A stretch of 19,160 nt of DNA from Puniceicoccales bacterium (GCA_031289285.1 JAITPT010000075.1:1-19160); one strand, 5' to 3'; counted from the stretch's first letter, positions 1-8,147 are shown. Program-made: numbers and translations. Notes: generated by a model not told the origin, from the sequence alone.

Positions 1-1
1 T

Positions 2-46
2 AGGACCTATAGGACCTATAGGACCTATAGGTCTTATAGGACCTAT
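2..46. repeat. 9-bp tandem repeat, five units
   Basis: Five consecutive 9-bp units read aggacctat, with the fourth changed to aggtcttat. Each unit is nearly self-complementary. The array starts at the window edge, so its true length is unknown. No ORF crosses it. It is one of several arrays with the same 9-bp period but unrelated sequence in this window. Confidence 0.9.
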
Positions 47-99
47 ACGAGGGGTGCCCATGAGACAACGCATTCTAACTTGCTTTTATTGAGTGGCGA

Positions 100-170
100 A
101 GGCACCGCCAGCCCCAGAGGGGCGTCCAGCATTTAGCTGTGGGTGACCGAGCAAAGCGAGGGAACCCACG
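100..170 (-). repeat. Palindromic intergenic element downstream of the esterase gene
   Basis: Three small hairpins follow one another: gcccc/ggggc (111-123), cagc/gctg (127-139) and gtgggt/acccac (139-169). Read on the minus strand they lie just after the stop of the esterase gene, so they would form its 3' untranslated region. There is no U-run, so this is not a classical intrinsic terminator. The 12-mer at 126-137 recurs in opposite orientation at 18406-18417 with further similarity beyond it, which suggests an interspersed repeat family. Confidence 0.6.
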
Positions 171-205
171 GAAACCAACTTCCCGCTGAACTGCCGTTCT
201 TAGGT

Positions 206-1681
206 TTATTTCGCTTTCCAGCGGAATGCGCCAGCGGGGAGCTTTTCGCCGTTGGCGAGATTTGGCTCGGCGTCGTGACGCCAAGCGAAACGCACCTGTT
301 TCACCGCCGCTAATTCCTCACAAGTCACCTCGACAGTTTTGCCGACGATTTTTGCAGTGGCTGGGTGGAAGATGTCGTCTTTGCCAGCAAGCTCGAAGTA
401 GTCGGGGGCTTTGCCGTTGCGAGTGGTCAGGCCGCTGTTGGTGTTGTCAAACTCGACAACAATCGTGTGCGGGCCAGTGATGCGTGCGGTCTTGAAAAGC
501 GGGCCGCAGTCGTCGGCATACTTTTTCCCGTGAATGCGCGAGAGCGCGAGTCGGGCGAGACGTGCGCCGACAGTCTGTTTGTCGCCCGGGTGGATGTCGC
601 GGAGATTGCCCACGTCATTGATAATCGCCATGCCCGTATTGGGGACTTCCGTCGTAAAAATCGTTTGCTGTTCCATCGTTATCGGGAGTTGGTAGGGCGA
701 AGCGCGATAAACAAAGGGCGCGAGCTGCGCGAAATAGAACGGGAAGTCGCCCTGTTTCCAGACCGCCCGCCAGCCTTGCACGAGTGCCGCCATTTTTTGT
801 GCGTAGTCGGTCTCGCCGAGGTTTGCCTCGCCCTGATACCAGATTGCGCCGCGAATGGCGTAGGGCACGAGCGGGTGAATCATCGAGTTGTAGAGGGCGG
901 TGGGTTGGCTCGGATGACCTTTGCCAACGTTTTTGGGGCGTAGCTTAGCAAGCTGCGCAAACTTGGGCACCGAGGCAAAACCAGCGGGCGGCGTCCACGG
1001 CTCGACGCGGGTTCCGCCCCAAGCGACTTGGATGATGCCCACGGGCACCTTGAGTTCCTTGTGGAGGTCGCGCCCGAAGAAAAATGCGGCGGCGGAAAAA
1101 CCGTTCCACGTGCCGCGCCGGATGTTGTCGGGCGAGCAAACGCGCCACGCGCTACCGTGCCATGCTGTCTGCGGCGTCTCGGCTGCGACTTTGCGCGAAA
1201 ACTTGAGGCGGATGAGCGGGTAATTGGCGGCGGCGGCTTCCTTGTGCCCGTTGAGCGTGTTGGGGAAAGTGATGCCCTGTTCCATGTTGGACTGGCCGGA
1301 GCACACCCAGACCTCGCCGACGAGGACGTCTTTGAGAACAACCGTCGCAGGCGTGTCGGGCTTGCCGTCGGGCGTGGTTTTGCCGGCGGGCGGCGTGGCG
1401 GTCACTGCGAAGTCGCGGCTCTCGGAGGAGGCGACGAGCGGGGAGAGCGCGAGTGTCCACTTGCCGGACGCACCGGCGCGGGTCGTCTTTTTTTGTCCGG
1501 CGAAACTCACCGAAACCTCGGCACCTGCATCGGCGACGCCCCAGACGGGGATGTTTTTGTCGCGCTGTAAAACCATGTGGCTTTCAAACGGTGCGGCGAG
1601 TTTGAGTTCGGCGGCGAGCAGCGTTGTTGCGGAGCACAGACAAGCGGCGGCGGCGAACGGGATAAAACGAAACGGTATCAT
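206..1681 (-). CDS. Secreted sialate O-acetylesterase-like protein (SASA family)
   Basis: A 491-residue serine esterase of the SASA/SGNH type. Such enzymes remove acetyl groups from sialic acids or other acetylated sugars, outside the cytoplasm. Residues 1-24 form a signal peptide with a hydrophobic core and an LLAAE-like cleavage region. The nucleophile motif SGQSNM is at 128-133 (Ser131), IWYQGEAN at 280-287 and DIHP at 362-365 with the probable catalytic His364; all are typical of the family. The start at 1681 is chosen because the 13 residues before it are not signal-like and would precede a clean signal peptide. The reading frame is intact and of normal length. It is divergent from purD and appears to be a single-gene unit. 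True substrate is uncertain, since many bacterial homologues act on plant or host glycans rather than sialic acid. Confidence 0.9.
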   Translation of the reverse strand: MIPFRFIPFAAAACLCSATTLLAAELKLAAPFESHMVLQRDKNIPVWGVADAGAEVSVSFAGQKKTTRAGASGKWTLALSPLVASSESRDFAVTATPPAGKTTPDGKPDTPATVVLKDVLVGEVWVCSGQSNMEQGITFPNTLNGHKEAAAANYPLIRLKFSRKVAAETPQTAWHGSAWRVCSPDNIRRGTWNGFSAAAFFFGRDLHKELKVPVGIIQVAWGGTRVEPWTPPAGFASVPKFAQLAKLRPKNVGKGHPSQPTALYNSMIHPLVPYAIRGAIWYQGEANLGETDYAQKMAALVQGWRAVWKQGDFPFYFAQLAPFVYRASPYQLPITMEQQTIFTTEVPNTGMAIINDVGNLRDIHPGDKQTVGARLARLALSRIHGKKYADDCGPLFKTARITGPHTIVVEFDNTNSGLTTRNGKAPDYFELAGKDDIFHPATAKIVGKTVEVTCEELAAVKQVRFAWRHDAEPNLANGEKLPAGAFRWKAK

Positions 1682-1806
1682 AAGACCGCCGAAAAATGCG
1701 TGGCGGGCTACCTTTTGCAAGCGGGAAGCAGCCTTCCCCTGCGCCCGTTTCCGTGTTCAAAAAGGTGTTGCTGGCGGACATCGCTAACAGCATTCCGGTA
1801 GGCGCA
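1682..1806. other. Divergent esterase/purD intergenic region with hairpin
   Basis: This 125-bp gap must carry the promoters of both divergent genes, but I see no convincing -35/-10 pair. It holds a hairpin with stem gggaag/cttccc (1723-1728 and 1733-1738, loop cagc), similar in style to the other small palindromes scattered through the window gaps. Confidence 0.5.
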
Positions 1807-3093
1807 ATGGTTTTTGAAAAGTCCCTCAACATTCTCCTCCTCGGCTCTGGCGGGCGCGAACACGCCCTCCTCCAAGCCTGCCTCGCCAGCCCGCTGACTG
1901 CCGCTGTCGCCGTCGCGCCCGGAAACGGCGGCATGGAAACCGAGGCTCCCTGCCACCCGCTAAACCTCGAAGACATCCCTGCCACCGTCGCGCTTGCCCA
2001 AAAACTCGCTGCCAACTTTGTCATCGTCGGCCCCGAAGTTCCGCTTGCGCTCGGAGTCGCCGACGCCCTCCGCGCCGCTGGCATTCCCGTCTATGGCCCG
2101 GGTCGCGACGGCGCACAGCTCGAAGCCAGCAAGAACCACACCAAAGCCTTTCTCGCCCGCCACAACATCCCGACCGCCTGCGGTGCGCGTTTCACCGACA
2201 CCGCCGCCGCCCACGCTTATCTCGCAACGCGCCCGCTGCCCATCGTCATCAAGGCCGACGGTCTTGCTGCTGGCAAAGGCGTCGTCATCGCCAAAACCGC
2301 CGACGAGGCGCGGCAGGCGGTTGGCGACATGCTCGACAAGCGCGTGTTCGGCGCGAGCGGCGCGGAAATCCTCATCGAAGATTTCATGGACGGCGAGGAG
2401 GCTTCGATAATGCTCATGGTTTGCGGTCGCCGCTACGTGATGTTGCCGCCGAGCCAAGACCACAAGCGCGTCGGCGACGGCGACACTGGCCCGAATACTG
2501 GCGGCATGGGTGCCTACGCGCCGGCGGATGTGGTGACGCCGGAGGTGCGCCAGCGCGTTGTCGAGGAGATTATCGAGCCGACTCTGAACGGTCTCGCCGA
2601 CGAGGGCGTTGACTACCGAGGCACGCTCTACATCGGGATTATGGTGACGGCGGAGGGGCCGAAGGTTGTCGAGTTCAACGTCCGTTTCGGCGACCCCGAG
2701 TGCCAAGTCTTGTTGCCGCTTTTGGAAACCGACCCCGTGCAACTTATGCTGGATTGCGCGACGGGTGCGCTCGAGCCTGCCAGCGTGCGCCTGAAAACTG
2801 GCGCGTGTGTCATCATCACGTTGGCGGCGGCTGGCTATCCCAACACCGTTCGCAAAGGCGACACCATCACCCTGCCGGAAACTCTGCCGTCCGGGACGCA
2901 GATTTTGCATTCGGGCACTGTCCGCCGCGCTGGCCAACTGCTCACCAACGGCGGGCGTGTGCTCGGCGCGGTGGCGCGTGGCGCGACCCTCGCGGAGGCC
3001 GTGAAAGCCGCCTATGCCTTGGCGGACAAAATTCATTTTGCCGGCATCCATTACCGGCGCGACATCGCCGCCCGCCAATTGCTGCGAAAATAG
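1807..3093 (+). CDS. purD: Phosphoribosylamine-glycine ligase (GARS)
   Basis: A 428-residue cytoplasmic ATP-grasp enzyme catalysing the second step of de novo purine synthesis: joining glycine to 5-phosphoribosylamine with ATP to make glycinamide ribonucleotide. The N-terminal motif LLGSGGREHALL (11-22), the ATP-grasp segment KADGLAAGKGVV (149-160), the DHKR motif at 218-221, NTGGMGAY (230-237) and the metal-binding EFNVRFGDPE (289-298) are all present. Length matches the family. The frame is open upstream to 1696, but the start at 1807 is chosen because it places the conserved N-terminus about seven residues in. A weak ggtagg lies a few bases ahead. It ends 2 bp from the stop of convergent lpxD, leaving no room for a terminator. 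No other purine gene is adjacent. Confidence 0.97.
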   Translation: MVFEKSLNILLLGSGGREHALLQACLASPLTAAVAVAPGNGGMETEAPCHPLNLEDIPATVALAQKLAANFVIVGPEVPLALGVADALRAAGIPVYGPGRDGAQLEASKNHTKAFLARHNIPTACGARFTDTAAAHAYLATRPLPIVIKADGLAAGKGVVIAKTADEARQAVGDMLDKRVFGASGAEILIEDFMDGEEASIMLMVCGRRYVMLPPSQDHKRVGDGDTGPNTGGMGAYAPADVVTPEVRQRVVEEIIEPTLNGLADEGVDYRGTLYIGIMVTAEGPKVVEFNVRFGDPECQVLLPLLETDPVQLMLDCATGALEPASVRLKTGACVIITLAAAGYPNTVRKGDTITLPETLPSGTQILHSGTVRRAGQLLTNGGRVLGAVARGATLAEAVKAAYALADKIHFAGIHYRRDIAARQLLRK

Positions 3094-3095
3094 GG

Positions 3096-4166
3096 CTACT
3101 GGGCGGTGTCGCTTTTTTCGAGGGCGGCGAGTTTGGCTTCAGCGGCGGCGAGACGTTTGTTGATTTCGGGGAGACGTTGCTGGATGGCCATGACGCGCAG
3201 GGCTTCTTTGGCGGGCATGGCGGGCGAACCCAACACACGTGCGCCAGCGGGGATGTCGGACATGACGCCGCACTGGGCACCCACTTGGGCACCGCGCCCG
3301 ATGCGCAAGTGCCCGGCAAGACCCGCTTGCCCCGCGAGGACGACGTAGTCTTCGAGGGTCGTGCTGCCCGCTATGCCCGATTGCGAAACGAGGATGCAGT
3401 GCCGCCCGATGCGACAGTTGTGCCCGACTTGCACAAGGTTGTCTATTTTGGTGCCGCTGCCCACGCGGGTCGAAGCGAAGCGGGCACGGTCAATGGTCGC
3501 GTTGGCGCCAAGCTCCACGTCGTCTTCGAGGACGACGTTTCCGATTTGCGGAATTTTGCGGTGCGAGCCGTTGACCGTCTCAAAGCCAAAACCCTCGCCT
3601 CCGACGACCGCGCCGAAGAAGAGTTTCACGCGCTGGCCTGTCACACAATACTCGGCGAGAGTTGCACGCGGGCGGAACCAGTTGTCCGCGCCGACGACCG
3701 CCTCGCGCCCGACGTAGCAGTAGGCTTCCAAAATCGAGTTGTCGCCGATTGACGCGCCCGCCTCGATGACGCAGTAGGGGCCGATGTGCAGGTTCGTGCC
3801 GAGCTTCGCAGTCGGGTCAATCACAGCGGTCGGGTGAATGCCGGGGGCAGGGCGGGGCCAGAGTTTCTCCTCGACGCGGGCACAGACGCGGGCGAGCGCA
3901 CTGGACGGGTCTTTCACAAAAAGGAAAATCTGCGCCGGTTTGGGCAGCCCCGCGTAGTCGGGCGGCAAGAGCACGACGCTTGCGGCGGTCTCTGCCACCT
4001 GCGGCGTGTATTTTAGGTTGCCCAGAAAAGAGAGGTCGCCAGCGGCGGCCTCGTCGAGCGCGGCGACGCCAGTGACGGCGGTGATGGCGGCGGCGTCTGT
4101 GCCGTCGAGACGTTTTTCAGGCGCGACGAGCGCGGAGAGTTCTTCGAGCGAAAGTGAGAGTTGCAT
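3096..4166 (-). CDS. lpxD: UDP-3-O-acylglucosamine N-acyltransferase
   Basis: A 356-residue enzyme adding the second (N-linked) 3-hydroxyacyl chain, from acyl carrier protein, to UDP-3-O-acyl-glucosamine: the third step of lipid A synthesis. An N-terminal uridine-binding domain (about 1-105) is followed by a left-handed beta helix of hexapeptide repeats (about 108-315) and a C-terminal helix (about 316-352), the standard layout of the trimeric enzyme. GGEGFGF (189-195) corresponds to the conserved GxDGFGY region, and His249 in VGHNCRIG matches the catalytic histidine (His239 in E. coli). The protein shows that this organism makes LPS. The gene lies downstream of ompH on the same strand, a common arrangement, but a strong terminator separates them, so it probably has its own promoter in the roughly 40 bp before its start. 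No Shine-Dalgarno is apparent. Confidence 0.96.
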   Translation of the reverse strand: MQLSLSLEELSALVAPEKRLDGTDAAAITAVTGVAALDEAAAGDLSFLGNLKYTPQVAETAASVVLLPPDYAGLPKPAQIFLFVKDPSSALARVCARVEEKLWPRPAPGIHPTAVIDPTAKLGTNLHIGPYCVIEAGASIGDNSILEAYCYVGREAVVGADNWFRPRATLAEYCVTGQRVKLFFGAVVGGEGFGFETVNGSHRKIPQIGNVVLEDDVELGANATIDRARFASTRVGSGTKIDNLVQVGHNCRIGRHCILVSQSGIAGSTTLEDYVVLAGQAGLAGHLRIGRGAQVGAQCGVMSDIPAGARVLGSPAMPAKEALRVMAIQQRLPEINKRLAAAEAKLAALEKSDTAQ

Positions 4167-4204
4167 GTTGCGCGGGCAATGTGTGCGAAAAGTTTGGAAC
4201 AGGA

Positions 4205-4245
4205 AACAAAAACGGAGACGCCGGAAAAAATCCGTGCGTCTCCGT
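4205..4245 (-). terminator. Intrinsic terminator between ompH and lpxD
   Basis: Read on the minus strand, a perfect 10-bp stem (acggagacgc with gcgtctccgt; plus positions 4236-4245 and 4212-4221) continues, after one bulged base, into a 4-bp inner stem (cgga/tccg) closed by a T-rich loop. It is followed directly by TTTTTGTTT. It lies 45 bp past the ompH stop and about 40 bp ahead of lpxD. A second hairpin without a U-run (cgggcgt/acgcccg, 4251-4269) lies between it and the ompH stop. Confidence 0.9.
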
Positions 4246-4289
4246 TGTGTCGGGCGTTTGCGACGCCCGCGAAGTGTTGTGGTTGAGGG

Positions 4290-5009
4290 TTAGCGGGTGA
4301 TTGTCGGCAAGGGCGCGAGACCGCCAGCGGCGGGAGCGGCGGGAGCCGGAGTTGCGGGCGCGGGCGCGGGTGCGGCGGTGCCCGGCGCGGCGGGAGCGGG
4401 CGCAGGAGCGGGAGCCGGCGTGGCTGCTGCTGCGGCTGCGGCACCGGGGGTCATTGCGTAGTCGGCGTTGAGTTTCTTCACCACCTCGTCGGTGATGTCG
4501 AGTGACTTGTCGGCGAAGAGCACTCCCGCTGGGCTGAATGTGCTGCTGAGCACGAGATTGGCACCTTTGGCTTTGGCGATTGCTTCAACGACGGGTTTGA
4601 GGCTCGCGATGATGTCGGTTTGATTGTTCTGCTGGCGATTGCGCAGGACGCTCTCGGCATTGCGACCTTTGGTTTCGGCTTCAGACCGGAGGGCCTGATA
4701 TTCGCGATAACGCTGCTCCAAAATGGTGCGGGCGTTGATTTTTCCCTGCTCGTTGAGCGCACTGTTCTGGGCTTGCTCCTGTGCTTGGCGCACTTCGCCC
4801 TCTTTGGCTTGGAGACGTTGCGCGTAGGCTTGGTCTTCCTGCCGAGCGCGGGTCAGGCTGTCGCTGAGCGCACGGTGCAGATGTTGTGCTTTGTCGTATT
4901 TTTCAAAGACGACTTGCACGTCCACAGTGACGATGCGCGGTGCTGTTTGGGCTTGGGCACTGGCGCAAGCGAGTCCGAAGAGAGAAAGAATGGTTAGTAG
5001 TCTTTTCAT
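4290..5009 (-). CDS. ompH: OmpH/Skp-family periplasmic chaperone with Ala/Pro-rich tail
   Basis: A 239-residue periplasmic protein of the Skp/OmpH family, which holds unfolded outer-membrane proteins on the way to the BAM complex. It has a signal peptide (1-20, cleavage after ASAQA) and a core from about 21 to 187. The core opens with RIVTVDVQVVFEKYDKA, continues as a long charged coiled coil (about 45-130) and ends in the conserved segment containing GANLVLSS and DITDEVVKKLN. Unusually, residues 188-239 form a low-complexity Ala/Pro-rich extension made largely of APAP repeats, which typical Skp proteins (roughly 160-180 residues) lack. The start is placed at MKRLL rather than five codons upstream because it gives the normal signal peptide. 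It lies upstream of lpxD, but a terminator intervenes; bamA, the usual neighbour, is not in the window. Confidence 0.93.
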   Translation of the reverse strand: MKRLLTILSLFGLACASAQAQTAPRIVTVDVQVVFEKYDKAQHLHRALSDSLTRARQEDQAYAQRLQAKEGEVRQAQEQAQNSALNEQGKINARTILEQRYREYQALRSEAETKGRNAESVLRNRQQNNQTDIIASLKPVVEAIAKAKGANLVLSSTFSPAGVLFADKSLDITDEVVKKLNADYAMTPGAAAAAAATPAPAPAPAPAAPGTAAPAPAPATPAPAAPAAGGLAPLPTITR

Positions 5010-5262
5010 AAGAAGGGGCGGCATTGAGGGATTTTTTTGTCCGAGGGCAATTTGTTTTTTTCAGCGGAGGGCGGGCGCACGTTTTTTTTGCGGGCGCGGC
5101 CTCTGGTGCGGCGGTGGCGCGTGGGCGGCGTTTGGGCGGCGCGGGCGGCGAAAGGGGCGGGCGGCGTCCTCTCAGCGGCGTCTTGTGTTCCTCGTCCTGT
5201 GTCCTGCCGCGCACCACGGCGAGACGCCCGTGCCACGCACACACGCCAGCAGCACCTTCAGT
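5010..5262. other. GC-rich intergenic region between helicase and ompH genes
   Basis: I see no convincing gene in this 253-bp gap. It contains four copies of gggcggcg (5123-5130, 5134-5141, 5143-5150, 5159-5166), and three long T runs on the plus strand between 5032 and 5090. The overlapping open frames are arginine/proline-rich shadows of GC-rich DNA. The ompH promoter should lie here, but no clear -35/-10 pair is visible. Confidence 0.5.
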
Positions 5263-6606
5263 TTAGCGGTGCAGGCGGCTTCGGTTTGCAGCGGCGCGTT
5301 GACGGAAGGCATGACCCACTCTGCCGCCGTTGCCGCCGCCACCACCAGCGGACGAGTGCCCGCGAGACGAGCCGTGCGAGCCGTGCGAGCGCCCGTGCGC
5401 ACCCTCTGCAGCCGTCGTCTCCGCCGCAGCTGACGCATGTTTTTTGGGCGCGAAGGGGTGCTCGTCATGCACGGGGATGGTCTGCTTGATTAGCCGCTCG
5501 ACGGAGCGGGCGAGCGAGTGGTCGTCGCGGCTGACGAAGGCGATGGCTTTGCCGCTGGCACCAGCGCGAGCCGTGCGCCCGATGCGGTGGACGTAGGCCT
5601 CGGCTTCGGCGGGCATGTCGTAGTTGATGACTAAGGCGACGTCTTTGATGTCAATGCCGCGTGAGGCGACATCGGTGGCAGCGAGCACACGCACTTCCCC
5701 CGAACGAAACGCGGCCAGTGCGCGTTCGCGGGCGTTCTGCGATTTGTTGCCGTGGATGGCTTCGGCGGGGACGCCGTTTTTCTCGAGGAACTGCGCGAGC
5801 CGCCCCGCGACGTGTTTCATGCGCGTAAAAACCATGACGAGACCTTCGGGCTGCGTCTCGCGCAAGATGTGCAAGAGGAGGTCTTTTTTGTGCGCACCTT
5901 CGACAGGCCAAAACTCCTGCGCGATGTTGTCGGCTGTGGCGGACTCCTGCGCGACGGACACGCGAGCGGGGTCGTCGTTGAGAAGTTTCTCGGCGAGGGT
6001 GCGGACGTTCGCGGGCATCGTGGCAGAGAAGAGGAGCGACTGGCGGACTTCGGGAAGCTCGGCAGCGATGCGGCGCACGGCGGGTTGGAAGCCCATGTCG
6101 AGCATACGGTCGGCCTCGTCGAGGACGAAGACGGCGACTTCGCCGAGGTCAATGCAGCCGCGTTCGCGCAGGTCTTCCAAACGCCCGGGCGTGGCGACGA
6201 GCACGTCAACGCCGCGTTGCAGCGTGCGTATCTGCGCAGGGAAGCCGACGCCGCCGTAGATGACGGCGCAGTGCGCGTGGGTGTTCGCGCCGTAGTCGAG
6301 AAAACTCTTGTGGATTTGTGCGGCGAGTTCGCGGGTGGGCGTGAGGATGAGGGCGCGGACGGTGTTGCGCGGCATACGGCGCGGATGGCGCAGGAGGAGC
6401 TGGAGAATGGGCAGCGCGAAGGCGGCGGTCTTGCCGGTGCCCGTCTGGGCGGTCGCGAGGATGTCGCGGCCTTCGAGCAGAAGCGGGATACATTGCGCCT
6501 GGATGGGGGAAGGGGCGGTGTAGCCCTTGGCATCAAGTGCGCGGAGGAGTCGTTCGTCCAAATTCAAAGAGGCGAAGGAAGTCTCCGCAGGTTTTGTGTT
6601 GTGCAT
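5263..6606 (-). CDS. rhlE: DEAD-box RNA helicase, RhlE-like
   Basis: A 447-residue ATP-dependent RNA helicase, acting in the cytoplasm on structured RNA, typically in ribosome assembly or RNA turnover. All core motifs are in order: Q motif with Phe11 and Gln36, Walker A AQTGTGKT (53-60), PTREL (90-94), TPGR (139-142), DEAD (163-166), SAT (194-196), VFTR (259-262), ATDVASRGIDI (310-320) and HRIGRTARAG (340-349). The two RecA-like domains end near residue 380. The remaining tail is basic and rich in His, Ser and Gly (about 400-430), as in RhlE-type proteins, and probably aids RNA binding. The subfamily assignment is by overall resemblance and less certain than the helicase call. The gene is divergent from pheA. 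Confidence 0.93.
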   Translation of the reverse strand: MHNTKPAETSFASLNLDERLLRALDAKGYTAPSPIQAQCIPLLLEGRDILATAQTGTGKTAAFALPILQLLLRHPRRMPRNTVRALILTPTRELAAQIHKSFLDYGANTHAHCAVIYGGVGFPAQIRTLQRGVDVLVATPGRLEDLRERGCIDLGEVAVFVLDEADRMLDMGFQPAVRRIAAELPEVRQSLLFSATMPANVRTLAEKLLNDDPARVSVAQESATADNIAQEFWPVEGAHKKDLLLHILRETQPEGLVMVFTRMKHVAGRLAQFLEKNGVPAEAIHGNKSQNARERALAAFRSGEVRVLAATDVASRGIDIKDVALVINYDMPAEAEAYVHRIGRTARAGASGKAIAFVSRDDHSLARSVERLIKQTIPVHDEHPFAPKKHASAAAETTAAEGAHGRSHGSHGSSRGHSSAGGGGGNGGRVGHAFRQRAAANRSRLHR

Positions 6607-6695
6607 AGAAAAATATGAAGTGGCGAAGGTAACACGGTTGGCGAGAAAAGCGAAAGAAACCTGTGGCAGACGTTTGGGCAGCGCGGCGCGTGGCG

Positions 6696-6737
6696 GGGCA
6701 GGGCAGCGTGGGCAGGGCAGCGTGGGCAGGGCAGCGT
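6696..6737. repeat. 14-bp tandem repeat, three units
   Basis: Three perfect copies of gggcagggcagcgt lie in the 241-bp gap between the divergent helicase and pheA genes. Degenerate gggcagg units continue to about 6759. The AT-rich patch just after (6770-6790) could hold the pheA promoter, but no clear hexamers are seen. No gene is visible in this gap. Confidence 0.9.
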
Positions 6738-6847
6738 CGGGCAGGACGGGCAGGGCAGGCGGTGTGCGGAAAAATTATTTTCGCTTGTTAAACGCCGCCG
6801 AAACTTTTCTTCTCCGCCTCGCGGTTCCCGCCGCTTTTTTTTCCCCG

Positions 6848-7918
6848 ATGCACATAGAAGCCTATCGCCAAGAAATAGACGGCATTGACCGCGACATCAT
6901 CCGGCTGTTGCAAGCGCGGCAGGAGTTGGTCGCAAAAATCGGCGAGGAGAAGCGCGCCAGCGGCGTCGGCTTTTACGCGCCTGACCGCGAGGAGCAGCTT
7001 TTGCGCAAGCTCGAATCGCAGGCGAGCACCGTGTTGCCGCGCACCGCGCTCCGTGCGATTTATCGCGAAATCATTTCCCTCTCGGTGCGCACGCAGATGC
7101 AACGCCCCGTCGCCTACCTCGGCCCGGAGGGCACCTACACGCAGCAGGCGGCGCAAAAAAACTTTGGCTCCGCAGTGCCGCTGTTGCCGCTGCGCACCAT
7201 CTCCGATGTGTTTGCGGCGGTCGAGCACGGCGACGCCGCCTACGGCGTGATACCCATCGAAAACTCGACCGAGGGCGCGGTCGTCCACTCGCTCGACATG
7301 CTGGCGGAGTCGGAGTTGAAAATCATCGCGCAAATCTACCTGCCCATTGAGCACTGCCTCGTCGGGCGCGGCCTGCTCGACGGTGTGCGGCGTGTGGTGT
7401 CGAAGGACATTGCGCTGGCGCAGTGTCGCGGCTGGTTGCAGCGCAACTTGCCTGCCGCCGAAATCGAGGCTGTCACGAGCACGGCGGCGGCGGCGGTGCG
7501 GGCGGCTTCGGAGGCGGGCACGGCGGCGGTGGCTTCGGAGGTGGCGGCGGCGGTGTATGAGCTTCCCGTGCTCGCTCACGGCATCCAAGACAAGCAGGAC
7601 AACGTGACGCGCTTCCTCGTCATCGGCGAAACGCCGAACCGCCACGCGGTGGAGTTGGAGGAAAAAACGAGTCTCGTGCTGTCGCTCAAGCACAAGCCCG
7701 GCGCGTTGCAAGAGGCCTTGCGACCCTTCTCGGAGCACGGTCTCAACATGACTCGCATCGAGTCGCGTCCGAATCGGCTCAAGGCATGGGAATATCTGTT
7801 TTTCATGGACATCATTGGTTGCTGGGAGGACAAGCGGATGCAATCGGCAGTGGAGGAATTGAAAAAGTCCTGCGACTTCGTGAAGTGGCTCGGCAGCTAC
7901 CCGAATGTCCTCGCGTGA
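6848..7918 (+). CDS. pheA: Bifunctional chorismate mutase/prephenate dehydratase
   Basis: A 356-residue cytoplasmic enzyme making phenylpyruvate from chorismate through prephenate, the committed branch to phenylalanine. An AroQ-type chorismate mutase domain (about 1-85) contains the R..L..R..LV..IG.EK pattern. A prephenate dehydratase domain (about 88-262) carries YLGPEGTY (90-97), PIENSTEG (136-143) and the catalytic NVTRF (252-256, Thr254). A C-terminal ACT domain (about 275-352) has GALQEAL (285-291) and ESRP (305-308), the phenylalanine-binding signature, so feedback inhibition by phenylalanine is likely. The frame is open 107 codons upstream, but that part crosses the tandem-repeat region; the start at 6848 begins right at the mutase helix. 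Confidence 0.96.
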   Translation: MHIEAYRQEIDGIDRDIIRLLQARQELVAKIGEEKRASGVGFYAPDREEQLLRKLESQASTVLPRTALRAIYREIISLSVRTQMQRPVAYLGPEGTYTQQAAQKNFGSAVPLLPLRTISDVFAAVEHGDAAYGVIPIENSTEGAVVHSLDMLAESELKIIAQIYLPIEHCLVGRGLLDGVRRVVSKDIALAQCRGWLQRNLPAAEIEAVTSTAAAAVRAASEAGTAAVASEVAAAVYELPVLAHGIQDKQDNVTRFLVIGETPNRHAVELEEKTSLVLSLKHKPGALQEALRPFSEHGLNMTRIESRPNRLKAWEYLFFMDIIGCWEDKRMQSAVEELKKSCDFVKWLGSYPNVLA

Positions 7919-7935
7919 GGCCGTGCCACTTTGAA

Positions 7936-7989
7936 CAGAGGCCGAAGGCCAGAGGTCAGAACTCGGAGGCCAGAGGCCGAAGACCAGAG
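7936..7989. repeat. Purine-rich direct repeat after pheA
   Basis: The 19-mer cagaggccgaaggccagag (7936-7954) recurs at 7971-7989 with one change, giving a 35-bp period. Between the copies are further ggtcaga/ggccaga variants. It lies 18 bp after the pheA stop. No U-run follows, so I do not call it a terminator. Confidence 0.7.
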
Positions 7990-8060
7990 AAACGTAAAAA
8001 ACTTTCACTCCTCCCTTGACTCCAACCCCGCCTTCAACATCGTTCCGCGCCCTCACTTCC

Positions 8061-8105
8061 GTCCACACTGTCCACACCGTCCACTACGTCCACACCGTCC
8101 ACCAC
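8061..8105. repeat. 9-bp tandem repeat, five units
   Basis: Five units on the pattern gtccacacc (gtccacact, gtccacacc, gtccactac, gtccacacc, gtccaccac) lie upstream of the nuclease remnant. In the open frame they would encode a Val-His-Thr-like repeat, but they precede the proper start at 8148, so they are best read as non-coding. The whole 7919-8147 gap otherwise holds only repeats. Confidence 0.85.
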
Positions 8106-8147
8106 CCGCTCACCACCCGTCCGCGCACTCGCACCACGCCACCCGCC

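Noticed and set aside
365..943. Long plus-strand open frame opposite the esterase gene
   Set aside because: It is antisense to a clearly conserved protein and has an Arg/Val-rich composition typical of shadow frames in GC-rich DNA.
1960..3078. 372-codon minus-strand open frame opposite purD
   Set aside because: It is complementary to a complete purD reading frame, has no recognisable motif, and is explained by GC-skewed third codon positions.
5010..5262. Short basic open frames in the gap between helicase and ompH genes
   Set aside because: Their content reflects gggcggcg repeats and low-complexity DNA; no start context or family pattern supports them.
7936..7989. Terminator for pheA
   Set aside because: A ggcc-gaa-ggcc hairpin is present, but the stem is short and no T-tract follows.
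6788..8077. 429-codon minus-strand open frame opposite pheA
   Set aside because: It is the antisense shadow of pheA and the following repeats; composition is rich in Arg, His and Asp and no domain is visible.
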